A DNA stretch of 64,000 nt from Nocardia africana NBRC 100379 (GCF_001612635.1 NZ_BDAV01000005.1:496001-560000), one strand, 5' to 3'. Positions 28,075 through 36,745 are shown, counted from the stretch's first letter. A program made the numbers and translations. The notes: a model not told the origin generated them from the letters alone.

Positions 28075-30669
28075 TTGTCTGCACCGAACCTCACCCGCGA
28101 CCAAGCCATCGCGCGGGCCGCGACGATCAGTGTGGAGAACTATCGCGTCGAACTCGACCTCACCGGGCAGCCGACCGGTCCCGCGGCCACCGCCGGCGAG
28201 ACGTTCTTCTCGCGCTCCACCGTCACGTTCACCGCCACCCCGGGCGCGCAGACCTTCATCGATATCGTCGCCGCCGGTGTTCGTTCGGCCGTTCTCAACG
28301 GCACCGAACTCGACATCTCCGGCTACGACGAGTCCGAGGGCCTCACCCTCACCGATCTGGCCGAGAACAACGTCCTGGTGGTCGAGGCCGACTGCGTGTA
28401 CTCGCACACGGGTGAGGGGCTGCACCGCTTCGTCGACCCCACCGACGACAAGGTCTATCTGTACTCGCAGTTCGAAACCGCCGACGCCAAGCGGATGTTC
28501 GCCTGCTTCGACCAGCCCGACCTCAAGGCGACCTACGACATGACGGTCACCGCTCCCGCCGACTGGGAGGTGATCTCCAACGGCGCCGCGACCGCCACCC
28601 GCACCGTCGGCGAGGTGGTCGAGCACACCTTCGCCACCACGCCGCGGATGAGCACCTATCTGGTCGCGCTGATCGCCGGGCCGTACGCCAAGTGGATCGA
28701 CGTGTACACCGACGATCAGTCCACGATCCCGCTCGGCATCTACTGCCGCGCCTCGCTCGCCGAATTCATGGACGCGGAAAGGCTTTTCACCGAAACCAAA
28801 CAGGGCTTCGCGTTCTACCACCGCAATTTCGGTGTCCCCTACGTGTTCGGGAAATACGATCAGCTGTTCGTTCCCGAGTTCAACGCCGGCGCGATGGAGA
28901 ACGCCGGCGCGGTGACCTTCCTCGAGGACTACGTCTTCCGGTCCAAGGTCACCCGGGCCTCCTACGAGCGTCGCGCCGAGACCGTGCTGCACGAGATGGC
29001 GCATATGTGGTTCGGCGATCTCGTCACCATGAAGTGGTGGGACGATCTGTGGCTGAACGAATCGTTCGCCACCTTCGCCTCGGTCCTGTGCCAGGCCGAG
29101 GCCACCGAATACACCGGCGCCTGGACGACTTTCGCCAATGTGGAGAAGTCGTGGGCGTACCGGCAGGATCAGCTGCCCTCCACTCATCCCATCGCCGCCG
29201 ACATCCCGGATCTGGCGGCCGTGGAGGTCAACTTCGACGGCATCACCTACGCCAAGGGCGCCTCGGTGCTCAAGCAGCTGGTGGCCTACGTGGGGCTGGA
29301 GCCGTTCCTGGCCGGGCTGCGGGACTACTTCGCCGCGCACGCCTTCGGCAACGCCACCTTCGACGATCTGGTCGGTGCGCTCGAAAAGTCCTCCGGGCGT
29401 GACCTTTCCGACTGGGGCGCCCAGTGGCTCAAGACCACCGGCCTCAATACGCTGCGTCCCGACTTCGAGGTCGACGCCGACGGGAAGTTCACCCGATTCG
29501 CGGTCGTGCAGGGCGGCGCCGAACCCGGCGCCGGCGAGCATCGCGTCCATCGCCTGGCCATCGGCGTCTACGATGACCGCGACGGAAAACTGGTGCGCAC
29601 CAAGCGGGTCGAACTCGATCTCGACGCCGCCGAGCGGACCGAGGTCGCCGAGCTGGTGGGCGTCGAGCGCGGCCGGCTGGTGCTGGTGAACGACGACGAC
29701 CTGACCTACTGCTCGCTGCGGCTGGATCCGCAGTCGCTGGACACCGTGGTCGCCCGCATCGCCGATATCGCCGAATCCCTGCCTCGCACGCTGTGCTGGT
29801 CGGCGGCGTGGGAGATGACGCGGCAGGCGGAGATGCGAGCGCGGGATTTCGTGGCGCTGGTCCAGCGCGGGATCGGCGCCGAAACCGAAATCGGTGTGGT
29901 GCAACGACTTCTGATGCAGGCGCAGACCGCCTTGGCGAGCTACGCCGATCCCGAATGGGCCGATCAGACCGGATGGCCCGCCTTCGCCGACCGGCTCCTG
30001 GAACTGGCCCGCGCGGCCGAACCGGGTTCGGACCATCAGCTGGCCTTCGTCAACGCCCTCACCGCCGCGCGCCTGTCGCCGTGGCACAGCGAGGTGCTGG
30101 GCACGCTGCTGCTGGATTCCGATCCGGCCGCGGTCGAACTGCCCGGGCTCGCGGTGGACACCGATCTGCGCTGGCGGATCGTGCAGGCGCTGGCCGCCGC
30201 CGGACAGCTCGATGCCGAGAGCACCGACACCCCGGTCATCGACGCCGAGCTCGAGCGTGACCCCACCGCCGCCGGACGGCGCCAGGCGGCCGCGGCCGCC
30301 ACCGCCCGGCCTCAGGCCGAGGTCAAGGAGAAGGCGTGGCGCACAGTAATGGACGACGACACCGTCCCGAACATCACCGCCCGCGCGATCGTCGGCGGCT
30401 TCGCGCCGATCGGACAGGGCGAGTTGCTCGCATCGTACGTGCAGCGCTACTTCGACGAGATCGCCTCGGTGTGGGAGCGCCGCTCCAGCGAGGTCGCGCA
30501 GACCGTCGTGGTCGGCCTCTACCCACACTGGGCCATCAGCGAGGAAGCCGTGGCCGTGGCCGACAAGTTCCTGGCCGATGAACACCCGCCGGCCCTGCGC
30601 CGCTTGGTGATCGAGGGTAAAGCGGGAATCGAACGCTCACTGCGCGCCCGCGCCGCCGACATCGCCTGA
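28075..30669 (+). CDS. pepN: Aminopeptidase N (M1 family)
   Basis: This 864-residue zinc aminopeptidase has the exopeptidase motif GAMEN at 272-276, the zinc motif HEMAH at 306-310 and the third ligand E329 in LWLNESFA. The Tyr of the transition state and a long C-terminal helical (ERAP1-like) domain follow. It cleaves N-terminal residues from peptides in the cytoplasm, downstream of Clp proteolysis. The start is a TTG at 28075 with GAAGGAG six bases upstream, since no suitable ATG/GTG precedes the first conserved block. It is the orthologue of M. tuberculosis pepN (Rv2467) by position. Confidence 0.96.
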   Translation: MSAPNLTRDQAIARAATISVENYRVELDLTGQPTGPAATAGETFFSRSTVTFTATPGAQTFIDIVAAGVRSAVLNGTELDISGYDESEGLTLTDLAENNVLVVEADCVYSHTGEGLHRFVDPTDDKVYLYSQFETADAKRMFACFDQPDLKATYDMTVTAPADWEVISNGAATATRTVGEVVEHTFATTPRMSTYLVALIAGPYAKWIDVYTDDQSTIPLGIYCRASLAEFMDAERLFTETKQGFAFYHRNFGVPYVFGKYDQLFVPEFNAGAMENAGAVTFLEDYVFRSKVTRASYERRAETVLHEMAHMWFGDLVTMKWWDDLWLNESFATFASVLCQAEATEYTGAWTTFANVEKSWAYRQDQLPSTHPIAADIPDLAAVEVNFDGITYAKGASVLKQLVAYVGLEPFLAGLRDYFAAHAFGNATFDDLVGALEKSSGRDLSDWGAQWLKTTGLNTLRPDFEVDADGKFTRFAVVQGGAEPGAGEHRVHRLAIGVYDDRDGKLVRTKRVELDLDAAERTEVAELVGVERGRLVLVNDDDLTYCSLRLDPQSLDTVVARIADIAESLPRTLCWSAAWEMTRQAEMRARDFVALVQRGIGAETEIGVVQRLLMQAQTALASYADPEWADQTGWPAFADRLLELARAAEPGSDHQLAFVNALTAARLSPWHSEVLGTLLLDSDPAAVELPGLAVDTDLRWRIVQALAAAGQLDAESTDTPVIDAELERDPTAAGRRQAAAAATARPQAEVKEKAWRTVMDDDTVPNITARAIVGGFAPIGQGELLASYVQRYFDEIASVWERRSSEVAQTVVVGLYPHWAISEEAVAVADKFLADEHPPALRRLVIEGKAGIERSLRARAADIA

Positions 30670-30677
30670 GCCGGGTC

Positions 30678-30708
30678 GGCCGTGGTGGCGCTAGTGGCCA
30701 CCACGGCC
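30678..30708 (+). terminator. pepN terminator
   Basis: A perfect 12-bp stem (GGCCGTGGTGGC with GCCACCACGGCC) and a 7-base loop begin nine bases after the pepN stop. It ends ten bases before the palindrome that precedes the extra clpP pair, so that pair has its own promoter. Confidence 0.85.
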
Positions 30709-30717
30709 CGCGCCCGC

Positions 30718-30747
30718 GCTGCTGTGGGCAGATCTGCTGACAGCAGC
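30718..30747. promoter_or_regulatory. 30-bp palindromic operator upstream of the second clpP pair
   Basis: Outer arms GCTGCTGT and ACAGCAGC are perfectly complementary. Between them is the self-complementary GCAGATCTGC, offset by two unpaired positions on each side. The element lies 41 bp before the ATG of the first extra clpP gene, at a position suited to an activator or repressor near the promoter. The ClgR/PopR-like protein encoded at 32086-32577 is the obvious candidate to bind it. Confidence 0.55.
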
Positions 30748-30788
30748 ATGACGGGCTCGAGTCGTGTCCGCTGGGGCACGGTGGGCGT

Positions 30789-31406
30789 ATGGCTCACGAC
30801 GACAACAAGGTTCCGTTGTTCAGTTGGCGGTCCCGGGAGCAACTGCTCAGCCGCCGCATCCTCGTCCTCGACGGCGGGCTCGACGACGACAACGGCACCC
30901 TGCTCACGACCCAGTTGCTCACCCTCGCGGCCGAAGACCCCGACGCCGACATCTCACTGTGGATTCACTCCCCCGGCGGATCGGTGCCGTCGATGCTCGC
31001 GATTCGCGACGTGATGCGGCTGGTGCCGTGCCGGGTATCCACGCTGGCACTCGGATTGGCTTGCAGCGCAGGGCAATTCCTGCTCTCGGCCGGAACTCGT
31101 GGCCGGCGATACGCGCTGCCGCACGCCCGCATCCTCATGCATCAGGGGTCGGCGGGCATCGGCGGTAGCGCGGGCGAGGTCGAGGTACAGGCCGACGATC
31201 TGCGCCACACGGTGAACACCGTGCTCGGACTCATCGCCGAGGACACCGGGCAGCCGTTCGACCGCATCTACGAGGACTCACTGCACGACCGCTGGTTCAC
31301 CGCGACCGAGGCACAGGAGTACGGCTTCATCGACCACATCGTCGACTCCTTCGACCAGGTCATCCCGCAACGCCAGCGCATCGGCATGTCGGCCGGAAAA
31401 GCATAG
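30789..31406 (+). CDS. Additional ClpP protease subunit, catalytically intact (ClpP3-like)
   Basis: The 205-residue ClpP paralogue keeps the whole catalytic triad: S93 in GLACSAGQF, H118 in LMHQ, and D167 in HDRWF, as well as the oxyanion motif SPGGS. It is closest by eye to ClpP1 (shared ALPHARI and SAGIGGSA segments). It begins MAHDDNKVPL, without a clear propeptide. Nine bases separate it from a second, inactive paralogue, so they are one operon, set apart from clpP1P2. The arrangement resembles the clpP3-clpP4 locus of Streptomyces, which is switched on when the housekeeping ClpP fails. Confidence 0.9.
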   Translation: MAHDDNKVPLFSWRSREQLLSRRILVLDGGLDDDNGTLLTTQLLTLAAEDPDADISLWIHSPGGSVPSMLAIRDVMRLVPCRVSTLALGLACSAGQFLLSAGTRGRRYALPHARILMHQGSAGIGGSAGEVEVQADDLRHTVNTVLGLIAEDTGQPFDRIYEDSLHDRWFTATEAQEYGFIDHIVDSFDQVIPQRQRIGMSAGKA

Positions 31407-31415
31407 GGGCACATC

Positions 31416-32006
31416 GTGACCAGCTACACCATTCCCAATGTCATTGCGCAGCACCCTCGCGGCGAGCGGATCATGGACGTCTACTCGCACCTGCTCACCG
31501 AGCGGATCGTCTACCTCGGCACGCCGATCGATTCCGGGGTGGCGAATGCGCTGATCGCGCAGCTGCTGCATCTGGATGCCGAAAGCGCGGGCCACGAGAT
31601 CAACCTCTACATCAACTGCGAGGGCGGCGATCTGTCGGCGATGCTGGCGATCTACGACACCATGCAGCACATATCGTCGCCGGTGGCGACCACCTGCGTC
31701 GGCCAGGCCATCGCGGTCGGCGCGGTGCTGCTGGCCGGCGGCGCGGCGGGCCGGCGGGCGATGCTGCCCCATGCGCGCGCCGTCCTGCATCAGCCGGCGA
31801 CCCGCGGACAGGGCGCGATCCCCGATCTCATCATCCAGGCCGACGAACTCGTCCGGATGCGCGCCGAAATCGAGACCATCCTGTCCCGCCACACCGGTCA
31901 GGACGTCGCGACGCTACGCCACGACACCGATCGCGACCGGGTGTTCACCGCGCAGGCAGCGGTGGAATACGGATTGGCCGACACCATCCTCGGCACCCGG
32001 ACCTGA
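31416..32006 (+). CDS. ClpP paralogue with the catalytic serine replaced by alanine (pseudo-protease)
   Basis: The 196-residue protein aligns along its full length with ClpP2-type subunits (RIVYLGTPID, INLYIN, AIYDTMQ, LPHARAVLHQP). The nucleophile position reads GQAIAVGAV, with GCG (A100) where GQAASxxA has serine. H125 and D174 remain, but the SPGGS strand is changed to CEGGD. It cannot form an acyl-enzyme in the normal way. Such subunits (for example cyanobacterial ClpR) assemble with active ClpP and shape gating or chaperone docking. GTG start at 31416 behind AGGGG. The frame is intact, so it is not a decaying gene. Confidence 0.9.
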   Translation: MTSYTIPNVIAQHPRGERIMDVYSHLLTERIVYLGTPIDSGVANALIAQLLHLDAESAGHEINLYINCEGGDLSAMLAIYDTMQHISSPVATTCVGQAIAVGAVLLAGGAAGRRAMLPHARAVLHQPATRGQGAIPDLIIQADELVRMRAEIETILSRHTGQDVATLRHDTDRDRVFTAQAAVEYGLADTILGTRT

Positions 32007-32066
32007 TCGGATCACGGTGAGCGCTCGCCGATCGCGACGAGCGCTCGCCCTGCGCGGCAGGTCCTC

Positions 32067-32082
32067 GCCCGTCGCGACGGGC
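32067..32082. terminator. Short palindrome between convergent clpP-like and regulator genes
   Basis: GCCCGTCGCGACGGGC is a perfect palindrome (6-bp arms, CGCG centre) in the 80-bp convergent gap. The gap also has two copies of GAGCGCTCGCC, starting at about 32020 and 32039. It may act as a weak bidirectional terminator. Confidence 0.35.
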
Positions 32083-32085
32083 ACC

Positions 32086-32577
32086 TCAGGCGGCGCGGGC
32101 GAGCATGGTGCGGCCGGCCGGCGGACGGGCGGCCAGCGGCCGGACCGGTGCGAGGCGCGTGGCGCGCAGCAGGTCGGCGGCGATCTCGGCGGTCAGTTCG
32201 CCCAATGTGGTGCCGAGCGCGCCGGCCAGGGCGGCGATCATCTCGCTCGAAGGCTCTTTGCGTCCGCGTTCGATCTCGGACAGATACTGCGGTGAAATCC
32301 CGGCCCGGCCCGCTGTTTCGGTCAGCGTCTCGCCGTGGTCGCGGCGCAGTTCGCGCAGCCGTTCACCGAGCACCTCACGCCACAGCGGTTCCCGGGCGGC
32401 GGGCGATTCCCGAGGCCGGTCGGGGCGCGACGGCACCGAACGCAGCCCGTCTCGCGGCGGTCGAGGAGCGGATCCGGCCGGCGTCGCGGACTCTGCCGCG
32501 CTGTCCGCACCGGTCGAGGACACGGACTCGAGGTCACGTCCGCCGGGGATCGAATGCAATTGCGGATACTCGGCCAT
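32086..32577 (-). CDS. ClgR/PopR-like XRE-family regulator with C-terminal Ala-Ala
   Basis: The 163-residue protein has a disordered Ser/Ala/Pro/Arg-rich N-terminus (1-65). The helix-turn-helix domain at about 68-122 reads LRELRRDHGETLTETAGRAG, then ISPQYLSEIERGRKEPSSEM. This is very close to ClgR and PopR, the actinobacterial activators of clp genes (their YLSEVERGxKExSSE). The chain ends in LARAA; a terminal Ala-Ala makes PopR and ClgR substrates of ClpP1P2. It converges on the extra clpP pair and is its likely regulator. The start may lie further downstream, since known ClgR proteins lack the long N-terminal extension. Confidence 0.75.
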   Translation of the reverse strand: MAEYPQLHSIPGGRDLESVSSTGADSAAESATPAGSAPRPPRDGLRSVPSRPDRPRESPAAREPLWREVLGERLRELRRDHGETLTETAGRAGISPQYLSEIERGRKEPSSEMIAALAGALGTTLGELTAEIAADLLRATRLAPVRPLAARPPAGRTMLARAA

Positions 32578-32616
32578 GTGGTGAGCCTACGGCCGCCGCT
32601 GGGCCGGACGAGCTCG

Positions 32617-32634
32617 CTTACGCTCACAGCGTAT
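32617..32634. promoter_or_regulatory. ClgR-like box upstream of the PopR/ClgR-like gene
   Basis: The core TACGCTCACAGCGTA is a perfect inverted repeat (TACGCT, CAC, AGCGTA). It matches the core of the corynebacterial ClgR recognition motif, CGC-Y-N-A-N-R-GCG, with flanking A/T. It lies about 40 bp before the regulator's start codon, suggesting autoregulation or control by a separate ClgR. Confidence 0.55.
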
Positions 32635-32737
32635 TTCGGGTCGTCCGCAGACAGCCGCACCCCTCCCCGGCTGTTCCGGGAAGGGGTGCGTGGCCCTGAT
32701 GCGAACCGGCGCGAGCGTGCCGATCAGTGCGGACGAA

Positions 32738-33208
32738 TCAGCTCGGGCGGCCGATCGCGGACGCCATCACGCGGACGGCGGAGACGAGACCGTCGATGAG
32801 CTGTCCCTGCCGCAGCGACGCGAGCGCCGCGGTGACGCCGAGCTGGCAGATCCGGTCGTTCACGCGGTCGGCGACATCGCGACCGGAACGAACCTCGACC
32901 GCCTTCTCGTTGGGCGAGACGGCGATGAGCACCGACCGTGCCGCCTCGGGGGTCGACGGGAACACCGCGTCGGCGCCGGCGGCGGCATCCGCGCCCAGAT
33001 CGCCGATGTAGATGTTGAACCGGACCTTGGTGCTGCGGGTCGCCTCGGTGAGGGTGTTGTCCATCAGCAGCCGTTCACGGTCGTTGAACGGCGCTTCCTT
33101 GAACACGTCACCGGCTTCGTGCACGCCGGATACCCGGCCGCTGGGAGTGATGGCGTACCCGTGCGGCAGGGTGGACGGGTCCACCGCGGGCCAATTAGAA
33201 GTTGCCAC
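32738..33208 (-). CDS. DUF5130 (TPM-like fold) conserved protein
   Basis: The 156-residue protein is the positional orthologue of a conserved mycobacterial protein downstream of pepN. The central part (VRFNIYIGDLGADA ... ARSVLIAVSPNEKAVEVRSG ... DRICQLGVTAALASLRQG) fits the TPM/DUF5130 alpha/beta fold. There is no signal peptide. The GTG at 33208 overlaps the 3' end of the CtaJ-like gene by 14 bp, so translation is coupled and a role near the respiratory chain is possible but unproven. Confidence 0.75.
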   Translation of the reverse strand: MATSNWPAVDPSTLPHGYAITPSGRVSGVHEAGDVFKEAPFNDRERLLMDNTLTEATRSTKVRFNIYIGDLGADAAAGADAVFPSTPEAARSVLIAVSPNEKAVEVRSGRDVADRVNDRICQLGVTAALASLRQGQLIDGLVSAVRVMASAIGRPS

Positions 33209-33473
33209 TTGCCCGGCCTCCGATCAGATCTGCCCCGGTGGATTCGATGGCCGCATGATGCCCATGCGACGACTCGGCGACACCGTGACCGAACGCGGTC
33301 ACCTCGTCGGTCGCGCTCCACAGCACCGGCTCCGCGGTCCACTTCTTCCCGAGGTCGTAGTGGACCGGCTTCTCGCCGGGCAGCGGTTTGCCGAGGAACG
33401 ACAGTCCGGCGATCACCGCGTAGATCACCAGCGGGATGCCGAGAAAGATCAGCACTGTTTCGAGAATGCTCAC
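33195..33473 (-). CDS. CtaJ-like small subunit of the aa3 cytochrome oxidase
   Basis: The 92-residue protein has one N-terminal membrane helix (ILETVLIFLGIPLVIYAVIA, residues 3-22). A conserved cytoplasmic segment follows (GEKPVHYDLGKKWTAEPVLW), then a His/Ser/Gly-rich tail. Small single-helix proteins of this type, encoded near pepN in mycobacteria, were identified as accessory subunits of the bcc-aa3 supercomplex (CtaJ). The assignment rests on this pattern and location. It is the upstream member of the overlapping pair with the DUF5130 gene. Confidence 0.6.
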   Translation of the reverse strand: MSILETVLIFLGIPLVIYAVIAGLSFLGKPLPGEKPVHYDLGKKWTAEPVLWSATDEVTAFGHGVAESSHGHHAAIESTGADLIGGRASGNF

Positions 33474-33524
33474 AGATCAACGGTAGACGATCGTGGTTTG
33501 CCGGTCCGCGCCGAGCCGCCCGTG

Positions 33525-35240
33525 TCACACCAACCAGGCCGCCGACTCCGACGCGAGCAGGTCACCGTGCAGCGGCGCGCTCGCCAGCAACACCCTGCCC
33601 GCAGGCAGTGCGATCGGGTCCGCGGAGGCGTTGAGCACACAGATCAGCCCGCCGGGCCGGCGGAAGGCGAGACGGTCGTGCGGCCCGCCGAGCCAGTCGA
33701 CGGTGTCGCCGTCGAATTCGTCCCGGGTACTGCGCAGTTCGAGGGCGGTCCGGTACAGCGACAGCGTCGAGCCGGGCGATCCGAGTTGCGCCGCCACGGT
33801 CCGATCGGCCCACTCCGCCGGAATGGGCAGCCAGGAGCCGGGCCCCTCGGTGAAGCCGAAGGGCGGCGTCGCCCCCTCCCACGGAATCGGCACCCGGCAA
33901 CCGTCACGCCCGCGTTCGGTATGGCCGGAGCGTTCCCAGACCGGGTCCTGGAGCACGTCCTCGGGCAGGTCGTCGACATTCGGCAACCCCAATTCGGCGC
34001 CGTTGTAGACGAAGACCGCGCCCGGAAGGGCGAGTTCGACCATGATCATCGCCCGGGCGCGAGCGATGCCGGACGCGCCACCGCCGTAGCGGGTCACCTC
34101 CCGCTCGATGTCGTGATTGGACAGCGTCCAGGTCGGGACGGCGCCGACCCGCGCCACCGAGTCCAGCGAATTATCTACTGCCGCATGGATTTTCATCGCG
34201 TCGAACGGCGTCTCGGCGAGCCGGAAATTGAAGGCGAGGTGCAGTTCGTCCGGGCGCACGTACTCGCCGAAGCGCACGTTGTCCTCGACCCACACCTCGC
34301 CGATGGACACCGCGTCCGGGTACTCGTCGATCACCTTGCGCAGCCGGCGATGGATGTCGTGGACCCCCGGATTGTTGAAGCGCGGATCGCTGTCGTCGTG
34401 CACCAGCAGTTTCGCGTCGGCGTCCGGCGTACGGGTCGCCGACGGGTCGGCGGAGAGCCCGACCGCCGCCACCACGGCCGGATCCATATCGGGCAGTCCG
34501 GGTGGTTTGGCCATGCCGTGCGCCACATCGATGCGGAAGCCGTCGACGCCGCGCTCGAGCCAGAACCGCATGGTCTGCTCGAAGTCGGCGACGACCTCCG
34601 GATTGTCCCAGTTCAGATCCGGTTGTTCCGATGCGAACAGATGTAGATACCACTGCCCCGGCGTCCCGTCGGACTCGGTGACGCGCGTCCACGCCGGCCC
34701 GCCGAAGATACTCGGCCAGTTGTTGGGCGGTAGCGAACCACCGGGCCCGCGACCGTCGCGGAAGATGTAGCGGGCTCGCTCGGCGCTGCCGGGCGCGGCC
34801 GCCACCGCGGCGGCGAACCACGGGTGACGGTCGCTGGTGTGGTTGGGCACCAGATCCATCGTCACCCGGATACCGCGTTCGTGCGCCTCGGCGATCAGCT
34901 GGTCCATCGTCGCGAGGTCGCCGAACAGCGGGTCGATATCGCGGGGATCGCTCACGTCGTACCCGCCGTCGGCCATCGGCGACCGCATCACCGGACAGAT
35001 CCACAACGCGTCGACGCCGAGTGATTCCAGGTAGCCGAGCCGGTCGCGGATGCCGGCGAGATCGCCGATCCCGTCGCCGGAGGAATCGGCGAACGAGCGC
35101 GGATAGATCTGGTAGAAAACCGCCGAACGCCACCACGGCGGCGGCGATTCCTCCGCGTGCCCGGCGGCCCCCACCGCGTCGAGCTCAGCCTGTCCCCCGG
35201 CCGATGACGCCGTCACAGTCGAATCCCCGGCTCGGCTCAC
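33525..35240 (-). CDS. aglA: GH13 alpha-glucosidase / oligo-1,6-glucosidase
   Basis: The 571-residue enzyme has the (beta/alpha)8 alpha-amylase fold. Conserved region I is [15 protein letters not shown], region [11 protein letters not shown] (nucleophile Asp), region [12 protein letters not shown] (acid/base Glu) and region [10 protein letters not shown] (third Asp). [11 protein letters not shown] at the start is typical of the oligo-1,6-glucosidase/trehalulose-type subfamily. No signal peptide, so it works on intracellular alpha-glucosides. Its GTG start overlaps the glbO stop by four bases (GTGA). Orthologue by position of Rv2471. Confidence 0.93.
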   Translation of the reverse strand: MSRAGDSTVTASSAGGQAELDAVGAAGHAEESPPPWWRSAVFYQIYPRSFADSSGDGIGDLAGIRDRLGYLESLGVDALWICPVMRSPMADGGYDVSDPRDIDPLFGDLATMDQLIAEAHERGIRVTMDLVPNHTSDRHPWFAAAVAAAPGSAERARYIFRDGRGPGGSLPPNNWPSIFGGPAWTRVTESDGTPGQWYLHLFASEQPDLNWDNPEVVADFEQTMRFWLERGVDGFRIDVAHGMAKPPGLPDMDPAVVAAVGLSADPSATRTPDADAKLLVHDDSDPRFNNPGVHDIHRRLRKVIDEYPDAVSIGEVWVEDNVRFGEYVRPDELHLAFNFRLAETPFDAMKIHAAVDNSLDSVARVGAVPTWTLSNHDIEREVTRYGGGASGIARARAMIMVELALPGAVFVYNGAELGLPNVDDLPEDVLQDPVWERSGHTERGRDGCRVPIPWEGATPPFGFTEGPGSWLPIPAEWADRTVAAQLGSPGSTLSLYRTALELRSTRDEFDGDTVDWLGGPHDRLAFRRPGGLICVLNASADPIALPAGRVLLASAPLHGDLLASESAAWLV

Positions 35241-35641
35241 ATCGGGGAATTCATCAGCGAATTCGCGGCCATCTCCAGATAGTCGAGCAGCGCACGCCGG
35301 TGTTCGTCGTCGAGTACGTCCGGCTCGATTTCGGCAATCGCGATGTGCATGCAGCGCAACCAGGCGTCACGCTGCAGCGGTCCGATACTGAACGGCATAT
35401 GCCGCATGCGCAGCCGCGGATGTCCACGTTCGTCGGAATAGGTGCGCGGACCGCCCCAGTACTGTTCGAGGAACATGCGCAACCGGCGCTCGGCGGGGCC
35501 GAGGTCCTGCTCCGGATACATCGGCCGCAGGATCTCGTCGGCGGCCACCTCCCGATAGAACGCCGCGACGATCCGCCGGAACGTTTCCGCCCCGCCGACC
35601 GCCTCGTAGAACGATGTCGCCGTCTGTTCGCCGGAAGTCAT
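35237..35641 (-). CDS. glbO: Group II truncated haemoglobin
   Basis: The 134-residue globin has the 2-on-2 fold with [42 protein letters not shown] (including the proximal histidine of helix F) and the conserved Trp of helix G in [11 protein letters not shown], as in GlbO. It binds oxygen and may detoxify NO or peroxide. The start at 35641 ([11 protein letters not shown]) fits family length; the longer frame has an Arg-rich leader. It is translationally coupled to aglA. Confidence 0.95.
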   Translation of the reverse strand: MTSGEQTATSFYEAVGGAETFRRIVAAFYREVAADEILRPMYPEQDLGPAERRLRMFLEQYWGGPRTYSDERGHPRLRMRHMPFSIGPLQRDAWLRCMHIAIAEIEPDVLDDEHRRALLDYLEMAANSLMNSPM

Positions 35642-35986
35642 CGACCCTCTCGATCTGCTCGCCTGCCGCGTATCCGACAACCATTGTGCCCGCACCGCCC
35701 GCGCACGGCCCACCCACGCGGCAGCCGCCCGACTGTCATCGGCGGATCACACGGCGTTCAGACGACGGTCGCTCCGGGGACGGCAACACGGCAGATAATC
35801 GCCTCCGACACCGGTATCCGGGCACCGGATACCGAGCCACACCGCGTCGACCACCGGCGATCCGCGCACCCGGCCCGAATTTCGGCACCGAAATCACTGT
35901 GCACACGGGCACGTTCCGTGGTCAACTTGGTGACAGTGTCTGCCGATCAGCACACGAACCGACCTAGCAGAATTCGGGGTCCATCA
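35642..35986. other. Divergent intergenic region between glbO and the HNH gene
   Basis: This 345-bp region has lower GC and no convincing frame. It should hold both promoters. A small palindrome, CGGTATCCGGGCACCGGATACCG at about 35811-35833, could be an operator; no known family site was recognised. Confidence 0.4.
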
Positions 35987-36706
35987 ATGAAGCAGCGGCA
36001 CGGCGCCCGGTCACACGAGGCGAGAACGCACCGACAACTCCAGCCCGCCGATGTCCACAATCGTGGGTCGGGGGCTACTCCGCTGCATATCCTCTCCGCA
36101 TATTCCTCTCCGGGACATCCGTCCTCGTCGCCGGGACGTTCGTCCCCGGGTGCGATCACGCACCGAAACACCGAATCCGCAGCTACCGCCTGGGTGAAGA
36201 ACCGGGTACTGCTTCTGAATGCCACCTACGAGCCATTGACCGCACTGCCCGCCCGGCGGGCCATCGTGCTGCTGGTCTGCGACAAGGCCGATACCGTTCA
36301 TCACAATCCCGAGGGCCCGGTCGTTCACTCCGCCGGCGCCTCGGTCGCGCTGCCGTCGGTGATCCGGTTGCGCAACTACGTGCGCGTGCCCTACCGCGCC
36401 CGGGTCCCGATGACCCGCGCGGCACTCATGCATCGGGATCGTTATCGCTGCGCCTACTGCGGCGGTAAGGCCGAAACCATAGACCATGTCATTCCACGCA
36501 GTCGTGGGGGCGCGCATTCCTGGGAGAACTGCGTGGCCTCCTGCGCTCCCTGCAATCACCGCAAGGCCGACAAACTCCTGAGCGAGCTGGGCTGGACGCT
36601 CATGCATCCCCTGGTCTCGCCGACCGGGCCGCATTGGCGGTTGCTGTCGACCACGTCGGATCTGGATCCGGTGTGGTTGCAGTACTTGGGCGAAGGCGCT
36701 GCCTGA
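35987..36706 (+). CDS. HNH endonuclease (Rv2469c-like)
   Basis: The C-terminal 170 residues are well conserved. RVLLLNATYEPLTALPARRA opens the domain. The HNH nuclease core is YRCAYCGGKAETIDHVIPRSRGG ... ENCVASCAPCNHRKAD, with two CxxC zinc knuckles and the DH/N/H catalytic set. This type is often a single-copy chromosomal gene of unknown role, not a mobile element. The ATG at 35987 (MKQRHGARSH) behind GGGG gives 239 residues with a variable, basic, low-complexity N-terminus. A GTG at 36194 would give only the conserved part; third-position GC is lower before it. Confidence 0.75.
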   Translation: MKQRHGARSHEARTHRQLQPADVHNRGSGATPLHILSAYSSPGHPSSSPGRSSPGAITHRNTESAATAWVKNRVLLLNATYEPLTALPARRAIVLLVCDKADTVHHNPEGPVVHSAGASVALPSVIRLRNYVRVPYRARVPMTRAALMHRDRYRCAYCGGKAETIDHVIPRSRGGAHSWENCVASCAPCNHRKADKLLSELGWTLMHPLVSPTGPHWRLLSTTSDLDPVWLQYLGEGAA

Positions 36707-36745
36707 CCCTTTACAGCGCACCAATCACAATAGTGAGCGCTGCTC

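Noticed and set aside
27853..30585. Very long minus-strand open frame in phase with purC and antisense to pepN
   Set aside because: It lacks any recognisable protein features and is a by-product of GC-rich third positions in pepN; purC starts at the GTG with a ribosome binding site at 27852.
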